Assembly: GCF_029227915.1 (NCBI RefSeq)
Contig: NC_079883.1
Location: 5,456,001-5,520,000, forward strand
Length of the DNA: 64,000 nt
Source of the DNA: Hydractinia symbiolongicarpus
Taxonomy: Eukaryota > Cnidaria > Hydrozoa > Anthoathecata > Hydractiniidae
Direction of reading: 5' to 3'
Shown: one piece after another, positions 1-12,180 of the stretch
How the letters are laid out: the number at the start of each line of letters is the position of its first letter
Numbering within the stretch: position 1 is the first letter of the stretch
Notes under the pieces: model-generated
Told to the model about the DNA's origin: nothing
What the model saw: the letters and a program-made list of their open reading frames with translations, nothing else
Databases searched by the model: none
Translations under genes and position numbers: made by a program

Positions 1-826
1 CAGACGTCGTCGCTAAATAACTTTCAAAAAGGTCTCGGGTAGGTTTTGGAGAAACTCTGTTGTTACGCGAAGAAGGAACCTCGAGAACACGATCGCTTAA
101 AAAATCGTTCTTCTCAGAGAGTGCGTGTGCTTTACAAAATATTTTTGTTTTTGTTTCCAAATGCAAAAATGGAATGTCACAAACATTCCAAATTTTAAAA
201 AAAGTGTTTAAGGCAGGCGCTAACGCAGTGTTCACAATAAGAATATTTCTATTGGTGACACAGTCCGTTCAGGCTTAGTGCTTTTTGTTCCGGTTGGGAT
301 TTTGGGTTAGGGTGGCATTAGCCTTATTTCCACAAGAACGCGTCTAGTTGGAACTAAGCTTAGGGAAAAAAATCAAAAATAAGAGTATTTATTGCATCTT
401 TTAACCTCATTGCTGCCAAATTAAGGTTAAAAAAGTAACAAAATATCAATATGTGTTTGTAACAAGAGAGAGGATAAGAAATATTTGGAAGATAATAATT
501 AAAGAAACGAAATTTGTACGGATCAAATTTTTTTTTAAAAATAAAACATTTGAACCCATTTAGTGGTTTATAAGGCTGGTTTTAAACAAACGTAGGAGAA
601 AAACTGAAAGTCATTTACAAAATGCGTAATAAGTAATTTGACGGTGTTAAAAAAGATTTTACTATTTAGGTTTAACAAATTTTCCCACGAAAATGGATAA
701 AATGAAAGTTTCAATCGGACACCCCACCCTCCTTAATGTGTAGAAAAAACAAACTTACAAATTATCTATAATTGCCTTTTATCCTCCAAACGGTCGGTGT
801 TCCACAACATGTTAGAATTATTTAAC

Positions 827-956
827 CCAACCTCGACCCCAGGCGTTTGTCTCTCATCGGTGCTGCGGTTGTTGATAGGTCTGACGAAAGATGAAAAATG
901 TTCGTCTCGCAGTCCGATATGCAAAAACAAACAACAGGGCCTGGGATTGAGGTTGG
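827..956. repeat. MITE-like element with GAGGTTGG termini
   Basis: The ends form an imperfect inverted repeat: CCAACCTCGACCCCAGGC at 827-844 and its near-complement GCCTGGGATTGAGGTTGG at 939-956, with 2 mismatches in 18. The interior is about 95 bp and has no coding potential of its own. The same terminal motif (CCTGGG..GAGGTTG) recurs elsewhere in the window at 5570, 56230, 57095 and 61590, so this is a dispersed non-autonomous family. Open frames crossing it on both strands are by-products of the repeat. Confidence 0.65.
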
Positions 957-2621
957 ATTCAACAACTCTCTATCGTCTAAATGAAATTTTAAGTGCAATT
1001 TTTGGCTTGTGAGCGGGCCCAAGCAGGTATGTAAAATTAAATTCTTTAATTCGCATTGGTCTTGAAACATGACAATCAATAGTGCATATAAAAAAGTGCT
1101 CAGCCAACATGAGAAGTACAGAGAAGATTTTTGTGTTCCTACCCCATTTTCCTTTATTAGCTGTGCAAGAGAATCATAAAATAGTTCAAATAACACACTG
1201 AAGTATATAAAGACTAAAAAAACCCGACTTTTTTATGACAATTTTTTTGTTTATTTACTTATTTATTATTTATTTCCAGATTCTTTCTCCTCCTTCCCAA
1301 AATAAAAAGGCATTAGACCATGGTAACGAGGTTGTCTATGCGCTTATAAGACAAAATACAGCCTGTGATTGACATTACAGAAGTTTTGATTGCAAGTACT
1401 TTATAGCCCTTAACAAAAACAAATATTTGGTTGTATATCATTATATGTCAAAGGAAATGTGAGGACATGTGTAAAATCCGGAGATACATCATACTCCGGT
1501 AAACATGTCAATATTTGTGTGATTTTCAGGTGGTAAAACTTTTTTTCCTTAAACTTTATCTTTGTTTCTTAAGATAGGATAACCGCCCGGGCGCTGACTA
1601 ACTTTATCAAAATTTAGGGGGTGTTTATTAGAGAAAGTGATTAAAAATAAGGTCGCAAAGAAGCATAGGAAATACGGTGGGTTTTACAAAAATACAATCT
1701 GCTGTCCTCTTGCATTATCTTGAAGGTATTTTACAAGTATCAAATTTTACATTTATCTTTTCAGATGTAGGGAAGTCATGCCTTTTTTGATATAAAAAGT
1801 GTTTTACAAGTTTCGCAGGGTGGCCTTAAAACTACTTGACCTTGCAGGAGACCAGGCGACTTTCAGAAAAATCGATCTAAAAGTCACGCAAGAATTTAAA
1901 TGGTAACCAAGAAAACACGCCATGTGTGTCACTAGTACTGGAAGTGTTAAACACATGACCTAGAAATAATCACACCTAAAAATGGGTATGACCCACTGTT
2001 CAGCGTATCGACTTAAAAATCAGTTCTGGGGGGTAATGCAAGTTGTGACCTTGAAATGACGTACGCGATAAAAGTATAGTTTCTTCTTTTTAACAACGCG
2101 CGACGGCTTTAACATCTGCGACTGTCAGCAACTTATTTTACAAAGTGACTTAAAAACAAATAGTGGTTAATGCTATTGGTATGAGTAATAAAAACAACAC
2201 TTAAAAACGTACTTAACAGAAAGAACTTTCTCAAACCGCAGAGTGGCTATTATCAACGTTGGAAAAACGCGGGAATTTAACTACCGCTACGCGCTTTTCG
2301 TGTTTTCGAATAAATAAATAACGAAAGCTCGTAATGACAAATGAAAGACCTGAGAGAGGTGAGACATCATTAACAGTAGATACAAAATCTCATTATTTCC
2401 TTATAAGATATCTATGCAATAGACAGTGTCTTAAAGAAGGACACTTCGTCATTTCTGTCATTCTCATGTCATTATCTTGACTTGTCAACGAAAACAAAAA
2501 ATGTGGTAAAAGCCCTTTGACGTGATATTGTTTATATAACGTGCTTAACACATCAACTACTGAAAATAAGATGTCTCTTTTTTCCTAAAAACAATTTTAA
2601 TCAATTATATATCACATAAAG

Positions 2622-2648
2622 AGAGAAAGAAAGAAAGAAAGAAAGAGG
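2622..2648. repeat. (GAAA)n microsatellite
   Basis: A short run of GAAA/AAAG tetranucleotides with a GAGAGAAA start. It is a simple repeat with no gene attached. Confidence 0.9.
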
Positions 2649-4348
2649 GAATCAAAACACTTTCTCTCATATTTTACCGAAAGCAAAATGACGTTACATC
2701 TTTATGTAATAGATATAAGCAACTTTTTAAAATCTTACTAACTTCCTGAATAATCGAGAGCAAGTTGACCGCACGGACATAGAGGAAACCGAGTCACACT
2801 ATTCAGTTAATGGGCTTCTATTTTCACTTTGTGAACTCTCCAATTATTCAATGAGGGATCCCATGTGAGCACAGTCTGTTTCTGGTAAGTTTGGAAAAGT
2901 TATTTTTTCCGCTAACAATTATTTCTATGTTGAGTGTTAATAATCTTTTTTACTATTTTTACTATGTTCTGTTTGTTGATATTTTCTTATAACATATGTG
3001 TGGCCTTATAAAATTCCTGTCACATCGTCCAGCAAATAAATCAAAAAAAATTATCAATGAGCGAATAAAGCAATTAACTACAAAACTAAAATAGTCGAAT
3101 TCACTTATGGTATTATTTTACGTCAAGAAACCGCCTTATATTACCTAACGTCGTACTAATCACTCGAACAATTAACAAAATAATATTTAATTATTTAAAA
3201 TCTTCAATAAAATATAACAAAACAAACCTAAAAAAACTTTTAAAACCTATAGAATCACAACAGGAAAAGGTGAATTTTTTCCCTTCCCTTTTCCCTTCTT
3301 TTTTTACCATTTTTACAAAATAAAATATGTAAATACAAAACTTATATTTACTGGCTGAACAATTGGAGCTGGGTTGATAACCCATTTGGTAATAAATTGT
3401 TTTTTTACTAAATTACAAAAAAAACCCAGGAAAACATGTGAGATGCTATAGAATATCATTTATCTCATTAATAATCTCCATCATTACTATAACTATCTAT
3501 TAATATGAATACTCATACGGTAACCATGGTGATGTAGCAATAATTTTATTTTAACGCGTGTCTTGTGATAAACAAAAATCAATTTGAAAAAAGTCCAACG
3601 ATGTAATTTCGATTGGTGAAATTGTAAATGGTGAACGTACGTACCAATATATGTTTTTCTTTTATGTTACTTTTTTAACTGAATTTTAACTCTGAATATT
3701 TAAAGCCGTGTGCATCCAGCCTAAATATCTACCTATCTACATCATGATTTTTTTATTTTATTATTACACAAGTGTGTTTGTGAACTGAACTTTAAGTAAG
3801 GTATGAAATTTTTTACTATTTATTATAGTAATGGGTTTGTAGTGCAAACATATTTAGTGCGTTTCAACACAATAAAAATTCTCTTAACTTATTTCCAGAT
3901 TCTATATAACTTGAATCGGGATGTTTTTTGGACTAACTAAAGGTGGCAGTTTAGTGTTTTGCAGATCCAAATATATAAGAAAATCAACTCGCACTCTTGA
4001 CAGCATATCGTAACGTAAAAAAAATATTTTTTAAAATAACTTTTATTTCCTCTCTTATGATTGCGTTTTTTCTAAAATCTAATTACAGAAATGCTGACAT
4101 CGGCATAAAAGTGTTAATTTTTGTTCGCATTTAACAGATAACTAACGTAAGCAGTAATTTCGCCCTGTATACTATGTTTTTACCCTTTCTTTAAGGCTAT
4201 GTCTAGTGGTACAAGTACTTTTTTGATAAAGTAAATTTCAAAATTTCACATGTAGATGGGAGGGTACATGGAATTGAATTTCGTATACCCCAGTCCGCAA
4301 AATAATACCCTGCTACCTAGTTTGCCCACAAGCCATCCCAATTCAAGT

Positions 4349-4709
4349 TACCTTAATTTATGAAATTTTGCGCGAGTTTAATTTTCGCTTATCTTTTTTT
4401 CGCGCATTTAATTTCTGCGCACTTAGGTTTCGCGCACATTTAGTTTTTGCGCACCCAATGCGGGTATTATAAAAAAGAGAAGCTAAATTAACACATTGCC
4501 TGTATCTCTTAAACTTAAAACAAAATAAAAACTTTTATTTTACATAAATGGCTCGTTTTATTTTTAAATTTTGCGCTATTTTTAAAAAGAAATATTCCTC
4601 GCACCTAAATGTGCAAAAAGTTAGTATTTTCGCGCAACCATATGTTCGCGCATCGGCTCTGCGCAAAAATTAGATGTGCGCGAGAATTTTATAAATAAAG
4701 GTATATAGG
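4349..4709. repeat. MITE-like element rich in GCGCA motifs
   Basis: The left end (TACCTTAATTTATGAAATT...GCGCG) and the right end (...GCGCGAGAATTTTATAAATAAAGGTA) are imperfect inverted complements. Between them, short GCGCA/CGCGC motifs are spaced by AT-rich TTAATTT segments, several on each side. GCGC is rare in the flanking DNA. The structure fits a non-autonomous DNA transposon with subterminal repeats. Exact ends and target duplication could not be fixed by eye. Confidence 0.6.
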
Positions 4710-5569
4710 TACTTCGGGACCAGAAGAAAATGTTCTTCTTTTAAGGGGACGAAATGCGATATATGCGCCTGAAATATTAAGAGATTCTTTAAAGTAACAA
4801 AATTATAACTGAGATAACCAAGTGTAGAATGTTCTTAATTTGTTCTAACGTTTGTGCTCGTTTAAATTCCTGCGTTTATGGTTTGTTCTTCTACAAAAAC
4901 GTCTCTGCATCAGCAAAAAGAGTCAACCAAATATACAGCGACTTTTGTGGTTATTCTTCAGGCTGTGTAGAAATTCAAACTGAAAACGAAAGTAATCATG
5001 CTCTCTAAGACCTCCTCTTTTATACTTTTGCGGAAAGAATGGTAAAGTAAAAATAACTTGAAAATAATTGATGCTATAATTACACATGGTTGCACGTGTG
5101 TATAAAGATATAGTTGAACTCGTGTAATTCGAATCCTTAAGGGGTTTCAAAATTTGTTCGAGTTTTTGAATGAGAGTTCAATTTCCTTGGCTGTATATTT
5201 TATATCGATTAAAAATTTTCGTCAGTGGAAAATTTGTTTCACCAACAAATTTTTTTGCCTAGGAAATGTCCAATACTTTTCAGTGGTGAGATTATGAATA
5301 TAAAAATTTCGATATTATAGCATATGAGAAAATATCCGCTGACGATACTGTTTCGTAAAAATTAATTTTTTCCTTTAAAACAACAAGTGTGTATATTCGT
5401 GTGAAAAAGTCTCACTTGCTTTCTTGAAAATGGTTTTATTAGCTTCGTGCCTAGGCCTTTTTAATGAAAATAAGCAATCTAGGAACGGGGGTAGGTTCTC
5501 AACACAAGACTTAAACCTTTTATTTCTACGATATCTATCTAAATAACACACTTCACTGCATTACCCATC

Positions 5570-5648
5570 TCGTCCTCAGGCTTGTCAGGTTTCCTTTAAT
5601 AATTGAACAGAATAAAAAATCCAACAAGATCTGGGCACGAGGTTGAAT
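5570..5648. repeat. Short foldback copy of the GGACGAGGTTG family
   Basis: CATCTCGTCCTCAGGCTTGT at the left pairs with ATCTGGGCACGAGGTTGAAT at the right. This matches the terminal motif of the copies at 827-956 and 57095-57192. The interior is AT-rich and non-coding. Confidence 0.5.
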
Positions 5649-8327
5649 ATATAGACACTTGTTTTATATAACATCCTTATAGAAACCTTTGTTTTTGTTA
5701 AGTCTTATCACTCTACTGTTTGAGTCTAAAGATATTTATAACTTGTTGAATTACACAAGAGGAAGATAAACACTTCGTGCTTAGTAACTAAAGTTAAACC
5801 ACGTGTTTCAAATTAGCAACGCAGGAAGTAAACTTTGGTACTACGAATTAAGTGATTAATTGTCGAACTTGCTTTTCAATACTCAGGTTAATTTAAGTTA
5901 GAAGAATTCCAAAGTTTCTGAAACCATTTTTAGTCTTTATTTTACACACAAGTTCTCACAGATTACGATATAAAAAGGCATTTTTCGTTATCAAACTAGG
6001 TTAATTAGATGCCGCATTCAGAGTCTTCTGACAACCAGCTATGAAATTAACTAAACGGCACCACCATAGCAACCGTTTTCCGCCGTTTTCTGGTTAATTG
6101 GTAACTTTTTCTCTTCTTTTTAACACATTCAAATCCATGCTTGGCTCAAGTGCAGCAATACAAATTAATTTAAGCCTAAAGTAGCTATACGAAGGGTGTG
6201 TCATAAAAGTGAACTTGGGTAGGAAGTTGTTTTTAAAAGCTCTATATAGTCGGAACGAAATTTAGTTTTTAGTTTTCCTTAATTTTGTTGTTCCCAGGAG
6301 GTGTTATATACATCCTTATATAACCATCATAATAATTTCGACAAAACGGAAGAGATTCATGGCAAACATTTTATAAGTCATAAAAGATGATATCATGTAA
6401 AAACAACGAAGACTTATATTAAAATAGGTAAATAACGACAACAAAACAACAACAACAACAAAACAAGCTAATAAACCCTGGGGACGAGCTTGGTAAATAA
6501 CTTTTTCAAATACATTTTATTAAAACCTATCACAGCTTCGGACAGCCCCACGAGTATCAGATTCTAGTGTACAGGCCTACATGGTTTCATATACAGTTGT
6601 TCTCTCATTCACCGGTCTTTTAGCTGTGTGAGAGTCAGTTCCATGCGCAAAACACTTGGAAGAAATTCGGAAAGACATGATAAATATCATATGTTGAATG
6701 GCCAGTATACCCAAATTATTGTGATAATCAAATTGAGTTTTTTTGAAATTTTAGGAATATCCCTGTCTCAGACTTGTCGTCATCCACAATAATTTGTTGA
6801 GTCAATACTAAATAAAAAGTAGAAGTTTTTTTATACTGGCATTTAAAATAAATTCTGGCACGTTTTTTAATTTAAAATATTTAAAATTTCCTTTCTAACA
6901 ATCTTCCCAAGCATTAATCTTTCAAAATAACATAATAAATTATAAAATAACGATTTCTTTAAATATGGCCACCTCACCACAAAATTGTTGCCGCCATTTT
7001 GTAATAAATGTTGACATCTGGATTCAACAGCCCAATTTCCCTTCTACATTACGGGGTTTCCCGTTCACCTCAAATTAACATGTCTACGGTGATTAATGCT
7101 ACGACTGACAAGATATAAAAGTCATAATTTAAAACCCACCTGTCTATATTCTTGTGTTTTTATCAAAAAAATCATAAGTTTCATTAGCAGGCAAAATACA
7201 AACTTACAGATATCACCTCTACGTGGTGAGCGGTTTCGTTTCGTATAACGTCAAGAAACTTAGTTTTTTTCGTCATTTTATGTCAAAGTTTACTACCCCC
7301 TCCCTCATTGACACCACAAGGTTTCGATGAAAATTGGTCCGGTGGCTAGGTCAGTTAAAATTTAGACGAAATACCTTTATTAATTAAACAAACTATAAAC
7401 CCTTAAAAAATCGCTAGTCCTTCTGCGTCCTAAAAGGCAACACTAGAAAAACGTGGCATTCCAGGACTTTTTATAACTCGCTGTTCATATGCTTATGATA
7501 TGAAAATTAGCTTAATGATGTACCGCTGATATTGCATCAAAAAATTTATAGTTATATAGTAACCGAAATAGAAATTCGTAGATTTTTGACACAGGAAGTG
7601 AAACAACAAATATTTACTTACGGTAAATGTTTATGTTTTAGAGAATTTGGCCACACACACTTCTTCAAGCTTAAAATCGCAAAATTTTGTCAAACTGGAA
7701 GCCTTGAATCGTAGATTACATTGGGAAATTGCTTTGGAATTCTCAAGAATAATTATTTAAAAAAATATTACATGATATAATTATTAATATCTTCATGGAG
7801 GTAAAAGTAAAGAAATATATCTCTATTTCTACCTCCCTGATATCTTGTTTTCAAAAGGGCTTAAAGGTACACTAAGTGTAAAATTTCAGGATATTTGAAT
7901 TCTATCAAAATGTCAAGAAAGAAATTTAATAAAATAATAGGCTGGTCATTAACCCGTGGAAAAATCAGACAGAATACGGTCATTATTAAAGAGAAATAAT
8001 TATAAAGTATACGGCCATTTTGTTTTGTTGCAATATTGGTGTTATATGCCATGATTTTATACCAATGTTTGTTAATAATTTAATGAGAGAAAGAATTTGG
8101 GAAATTGAGAGGCCTATGAATTTCACTAATTTATGAATATGCGATTATTAAACTTGTCAGACACAAGTAGCAAATTTATCGCCATGAATTTTATTTTTCA
8201 AATTGCGGTTTCAAACAAAGGCAACGTTAATGTATTGATATATTTCATTAATGAGTTTTTCAATCGCTTAATTAACCTTTAACCATCATAAGCGATTTAA
8301 ACCAATTACAAAAGACACATAATTAGC

Positions 8328-8389
8328 TGACGTCAGGAAAAAATTAAATTGAAATTATATAAAGTATCGTAGAACGACATTTTTCAGTT
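8328..8389 (+). promoter_or_regulatory. Core promoter: CRE, TATA box and initiator
   Basis: A perfect CRE/ATF palindrome TGACGTCA lies at 8328-8335 and a TATA box TATATAAAG at 8356-8364. An initiator TCAGTT at 8384-8389 puts the predicted +1 A at 8386, 30 bases after the first T of the TATA box. The start codon follows at 8440, giving a leader of about 54 bases. Spacing and order are textbook for a focused RNA polymerase II promoter, so the gene at 8440 is probably unspliced. CRE occupancy is inference. Confidence 0.75.
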
Positions 8390-8439
8390 CAATCATTACT
8401 GTCGGTACATTCAGAACAAGACATACATACGTTTTAACT

Positions 8440-10278
8440 ATGTCTGGATTTGAATTCAAGTTGTTATGTTTTAGGCCACGAAAGTACGACGTTAAAAAGA
8501 AGGTCGCAAAGAAAGTCACGTCACTTTATCCGACAGAAACGACCGACGGGATTATTATGAACAAAAACATCGAAAGTAAAAGCAACAACAATAACAACGA
8601 AAAGATGAAACTACATGACGTATTAGCGAATAGCAGCTATCCAATTCACGTTAAAATGACAAACATGGACGAAAGTTTGCGCTTAGAAAATAAACCTTCG
8701 CAATCGGAAGTTCTTACGGTATACGAAAGTAAAAGTTTCGAACGGGTTAAATGTTTAACAAAACATTCAGCGCATCTATATATACCGCTAAATTTGCCTA
8801 AACCAGTAATGTACACATCGATAGACAGTAAAGAGCTTGACATGAACACAACTTCCGAAATGCGAAGATACACGGGGAAACGTAAAACACTATGGCTTGT
8901 GGTGACCAACGAGTTTGTTTATAATTCACGTACCTATGAAGTCGGCGAAATTCTCGAAGTGGTCAAACCTTCTATGATAAAACGGTTACTACGTTTGCTG
9001 GCAAATAAGAGAACTCGGTATGATATTACAGTTCTTTCTCACCTTATGAAAGATAAAAACATTTTACCGACGTATTTGCGCGGAAATATGAAAATGTGTT
9101 CGTCACCGTATTCGAGTTGTTACCGGCTAATAGGCGATTTAATGAAAACAGAGAAATTGCCGTTCCTGATTACTGTGCCGGTTAATCCTCTGAACAACAA
9201 AGTATTAAACGACGGTAAAGTGACCACGACTAAAGACAACCAAAGACTGTTGGTTTTAGGGAAGGAGAGTTATGACGTCATTATAGCGAATGATGAAAAC
9301 GAAAACGCGCACGACTATGTTTTGCCAGCTGATTCGTCTATTGAAGTGGAGATTGTTAATAACCGCACGTCGACGAAAACTCCTGATATCGTCGAGCGAA
9401 GAAAAGCCATATTTAATAGCATCGACGAAATCCTTAAAAAAAGAGAGGATGCAAGTGGAATCATAAACAAACCCTCCACCGCAGTAGATACCATAGCTAT
9501 AACACCAAAATCAGAAAAGCCGCAATTTTTTACGTTTCCAGAAAAGAAGGAGAGCACAAGTTCTGTCTTAACAACGTACCTAACTTCTCAACCATCCTCT
9601 CCTCCGGAGCTGTTATCTTTTAAACGAATAGATTCGTCGCACAATATGTTACACACAAAGGAAGAAGAAATATTACCGATACCTCCACCGCGCAAAAAGC
9701 GAACATACCCTAAAGGACAAGTTGGTCATTGCGAAACAAACAAATTCAGTAAACTTCCTCCGACGCCAACGGAGGAGAAGGAGAATGGACAAGAAGGATA
9801 TTTAGTTCCAATTACCGGTTTCATGCAACAACATTTAGAAAATAAAACACATTACAACATTGACGAATGTTTCATCGAAGTAGGCACTGACGGATACGTT
9901 TTAGTACCAAAACGCCATGTTGTCAAAATCTCACCTAGCATAAAACGCCAAGAAAACAAAATCAGAAAGTCACGTGATGCTGATTATACAATGTTTAACA
10001 ATCTACCTGGAATGGTAACAAACAATATTGACCTTGAGCAGTGTGAAAGAAAAGCACAGCAAATATCTCTCAAGCCGACACCACCACCGAGACGTTCAGC
10101 TCTTTCTTCGACTTCTTCTACAACAGGAATGACTTTGGATAAAACAAATCCACGGTCTCCTATACCATCGCCTAGACCTTCAAAAGCTTCTCGCGTATCG
10201 GATATTTTAGTCCACGATGTTAAACCACTGGTTAAACCAAGAGTACCAAAAAAACCCGTTCGTTATAATAAATTGTAA
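8440..10278 (+). CDS. Intronless CABIT-domain adaptor-like protein (THEMIS/GAREM type)
   Basis: A 612-residue open frame in one exon. Residues about 55-300 look like a CABIT domain. Signs are KLHDVLANSSYPIHVKM at the start, HSAHLYIPLNLPK near 109-121, LWLVVTNEFVYNSRTYEVGE near 151-170, and a final SCYRLIGDLM..LPFLITVP near 226-247. Residues about 300-612 are low-complexity and basic, with proline-rich SH3-ligand-like runs (PIPPPRKKR, SLKPTPPPRR, SPIPSPRPS, KPRVPKKP). Tyrosine motifs HDYVLP, EGYLVP and DGYVLVP could be SH2 ligands once phosphorylated. In vertebrates GAREM and THEMIS are GRB2-binding adaptors in receptor tyrosine kinase or T-cell receptor signalling; a similar role here is inference. 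A polyA signal AATAAA follows directly after the stop. Lack of introns is unusual next to the intron-rich neighbours. The family call rests on motif appearance only. Confidence 0.6.
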   Translation: MSGFEFKLLCFRPRKYDVKKKVAKKVTSLYPTETTDGIIMNKNIESKSNNNNNEKMKLHDVLANSSYPIHVKMTNMDESLRLENKPSQSEVLTVYESKSFERVKCLTKHSAHLYIPLNLPKPVMYTSIDSKELDMNTTSEMRRYTGKRKTLWLVVTNEFVYNSRTYEVGEILEVVKPSMIKRLLRLLANKRTRYDITVLSHLMKDKNILPTYLRGNMKMCSSPYSSCYRLIGDLMKTEKLPFLITVPVNPLNNKVLNDGKVTTTKDNQRLLVLGKESYDVIIANDENENAHDYVLPADSSIEVEIVNNRTSTKTPDIVERRKAIFNSIDEILKKREDASGIINKPSTAVDTIAITPKSEKPQFFTFPEKKESTSSVLTTYLTSQPSSPPELLSFKRIDSSHNMLHTKEEEILPIPPPRKKRTYPKGQVGHCETNKFSKLPPTPTEEKENGQEGYLVPITGFMQQHLENKTHYNIDECFIEVGTDGYVLVPKRHVVKISPSIKRQENKIRKSRDADYTMFNNLPGMVTNNIDLEQCERKAQQISLKPTPPPRRSALSSTSSTTGMTLDKTNPRSPIPSPRPSKASRVSDILVHDVKPLVKPRVPKKPVRYNKL

Positions 10279-11377
10279 ATAAAATAAAAAAGTGTATATA
10301 TATATTTGTATATTTATCTTCTCTTATATTAATTAGTTCAAAGAGATTAAGATTCTTTATGCATTTTACTGTTGTTTATGGAATTTTAATCTTAGTGAGT
10401 AACAATTTAATCACAAGGATAAAAGCCCATTTGAATTCTATTAGAAATTTCTCTGGCTTCCGACTAGTTATATATAACATGGTGGATTGGCTAGATGCGG
10501 TTTTTGAGCATTGATTGTTTATTAACTTTAAAAACAAAGACTGATTAGTTTAAAGGCGGTCTAGGAAAAAAGGAAACGCGTTTTTGTAAAATCGGGAATG
10601 CTATTACGTTTATTCAAAAATTTTGAAATGAAATCGAAATGAAAAATAGTTCAAATAATAAATGTGATTACGCATTGTTGAATGTCGGCAAAGACGTCAC
10701 TAATCAATATTTAGGACAACAAATATTTTTTGCGTACGTCATGTTTTGTTTACATAAACACAGATTTTACCCAATAGTCACAGGCCATAGCACAATGACG
10801 TACGAAAGAAAAAAAAGAATTTCAGTAATATCATTTTTGTTCAGGTGTATTATCGAGCCAACTTCATCCATAGTGCGTCGTTTTCCTTTTTTGATATCAA
10901 AGGTAACCAGACTGTGTTTTTCAGCAAAATAAGCGATCAGTACCATTTTTGGAGTCAGGTGTGTGTCCAAATTTTAATTTTTTAGAGAAACCAAAGTTTA
11001 AAATAAACAACTTTCAACAACCTTCTCAATCGGACTGTGGTAAAAGCCTTCTACGAAGCAACATAAGTCGGTGTCAGTATTGAGATGCTTCCGGGGAAAT
11101 TTTTTTTGGTCGTAAGCTTACTACTGTTGAACACGTTTTAAAGAAAAAGAAAAGGAAAGGTATGGCTCATAATGCCGTAGTGTGTTAGTAAAGGAATTGT
11201 TGCTGAGTTACTTGCGAGTCAAAAACCTCAGGTTCGGCCTGTAAAATATATTATTAAATTTTTTTATAAAGTCAAATTTGAGGAGGTTTGAGGATTTTTA
11301 ATGAGAATTATTGAAGCTTTTTTGAGAAAATGACGGCGTTCTCCTAAAAAATTGAGATTTTAAGGAAATTTTCATAT

Positions 11378-11393
11378 CCCCCCCCCCCCCCCC
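11378..11393. repeat. Poly-C tract
   Basis: Sixteen consecutive C. Its true length may be uncertain in assembly. A similar 16-base tract lies at 34901-34916. Confidence 0.9.
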
Positions 11394-12152
11394 TCGAGTA
11401 AAGAACAAACTATTTCTGTCCCGATGTAGCATTTATATGCATTTTAAACAAAAAATATTTGACAAAATAGAGAATTGTAAAACAGAAAATCGAGATTTAA
11501 GATTAGAAGATAAGAAGATTTAAGGAGAAAGTTGTTAAAAGGTCTACTTTTTGAGGGGATTTGAGGAGGTGTGACACTCCTAATTAGAGCAGCAATTGTA
11601 TATACAGGAAGTGATCAAAAAGTGTTCTCAATGATGGAGAAGTGTGCGCGTTTGTTCATCTTCCTTAGATGCAAACAAACAAGCTTGTCGTGGTCAAAAA
11701 GTATGATCATTAAAATTCCATTAGAACACTTTACGAGCTTGCGTCAAGCAACAATTACATTATACTATGCTATAAACAAAACAAAAACACAACCTCAAAT
11801 CGCCATAAAAACATGTTACACTTTCAAACCGTTACCGCGCGACGAAATTATATTTTTATTGGACAGGATGAGATCGTCGGTGACCAAATGATTATGTTAG
11901 GTACCGAAATGATTCAATGACGTAGTAATTGTTTAATAAAAACAAGTGGTTTTTTATCGGATATATTTCCTCATGTGTTATTATCAATCGTTTGCAATTT
12001 TTTCTTTGGCGTTTGTAAATTAAAGTGTCTCATTTATCATTTTCGATATAAACACTTAATTTTCAGTCTCCAAAGTAGTCTCCTTGGGATGGGTTACGTT
12101 TTTGTCCTAAAAGAATTACGTTAAAATACTTTATATACTTCAAATATATATT

Positions 12153-12180
12153 GCAAATTCAATACGAGTATTGAATTTGC
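12153..12180. repeat. Perfect short hairpin
   Basis: The 13-base arms GCAAATTCAATAC and GTATTGAATTTGC are exact complements around a 2-base centre. No gene or transposon end is evident around it. Confidence 0.8.

Larger units (their letters stand above)
1..8325. other. Gene-poor intergenic region
   Basis: No open reading frame here resembles a known protein, and none is supported by good splice signals. The open frames present are short, AT-biased, and many lack an ATG. The stretch holds several foldback repeats (listed separately), a GAAA microsatellite near 2622-2648, and an AAC microsatellite near 6439-6465. An isolated good donor-like site (CTG/GTAAGT) lies near 2883 and could belong to an unseen non-coding exon, but nothing around it confirms this. 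Confidence 0.6.

Noticed and set aside
822-1196. 124-residue minus-strand open frame (and an overlapping plus-strand frame)
   Set aside because: Both are explained by a MITE-like inverted repeat; no domain or splice context.
2771-2883. Possible coding exon ending in a good donor
   Set aside because: Short open frame with a stop before the donor and no matching acceptor downstream; at most a non-coding exon.
10639-10932. 97-residue open frame just after the CABIT gene
   Set aside because: No signal peptide, domain, family resemblance or promoter; AT-rich chance frame likely.
11571-11891. 106-residue open frame beginning at GTG
   Set aside because: No ATG at the start and no recognisable motif.
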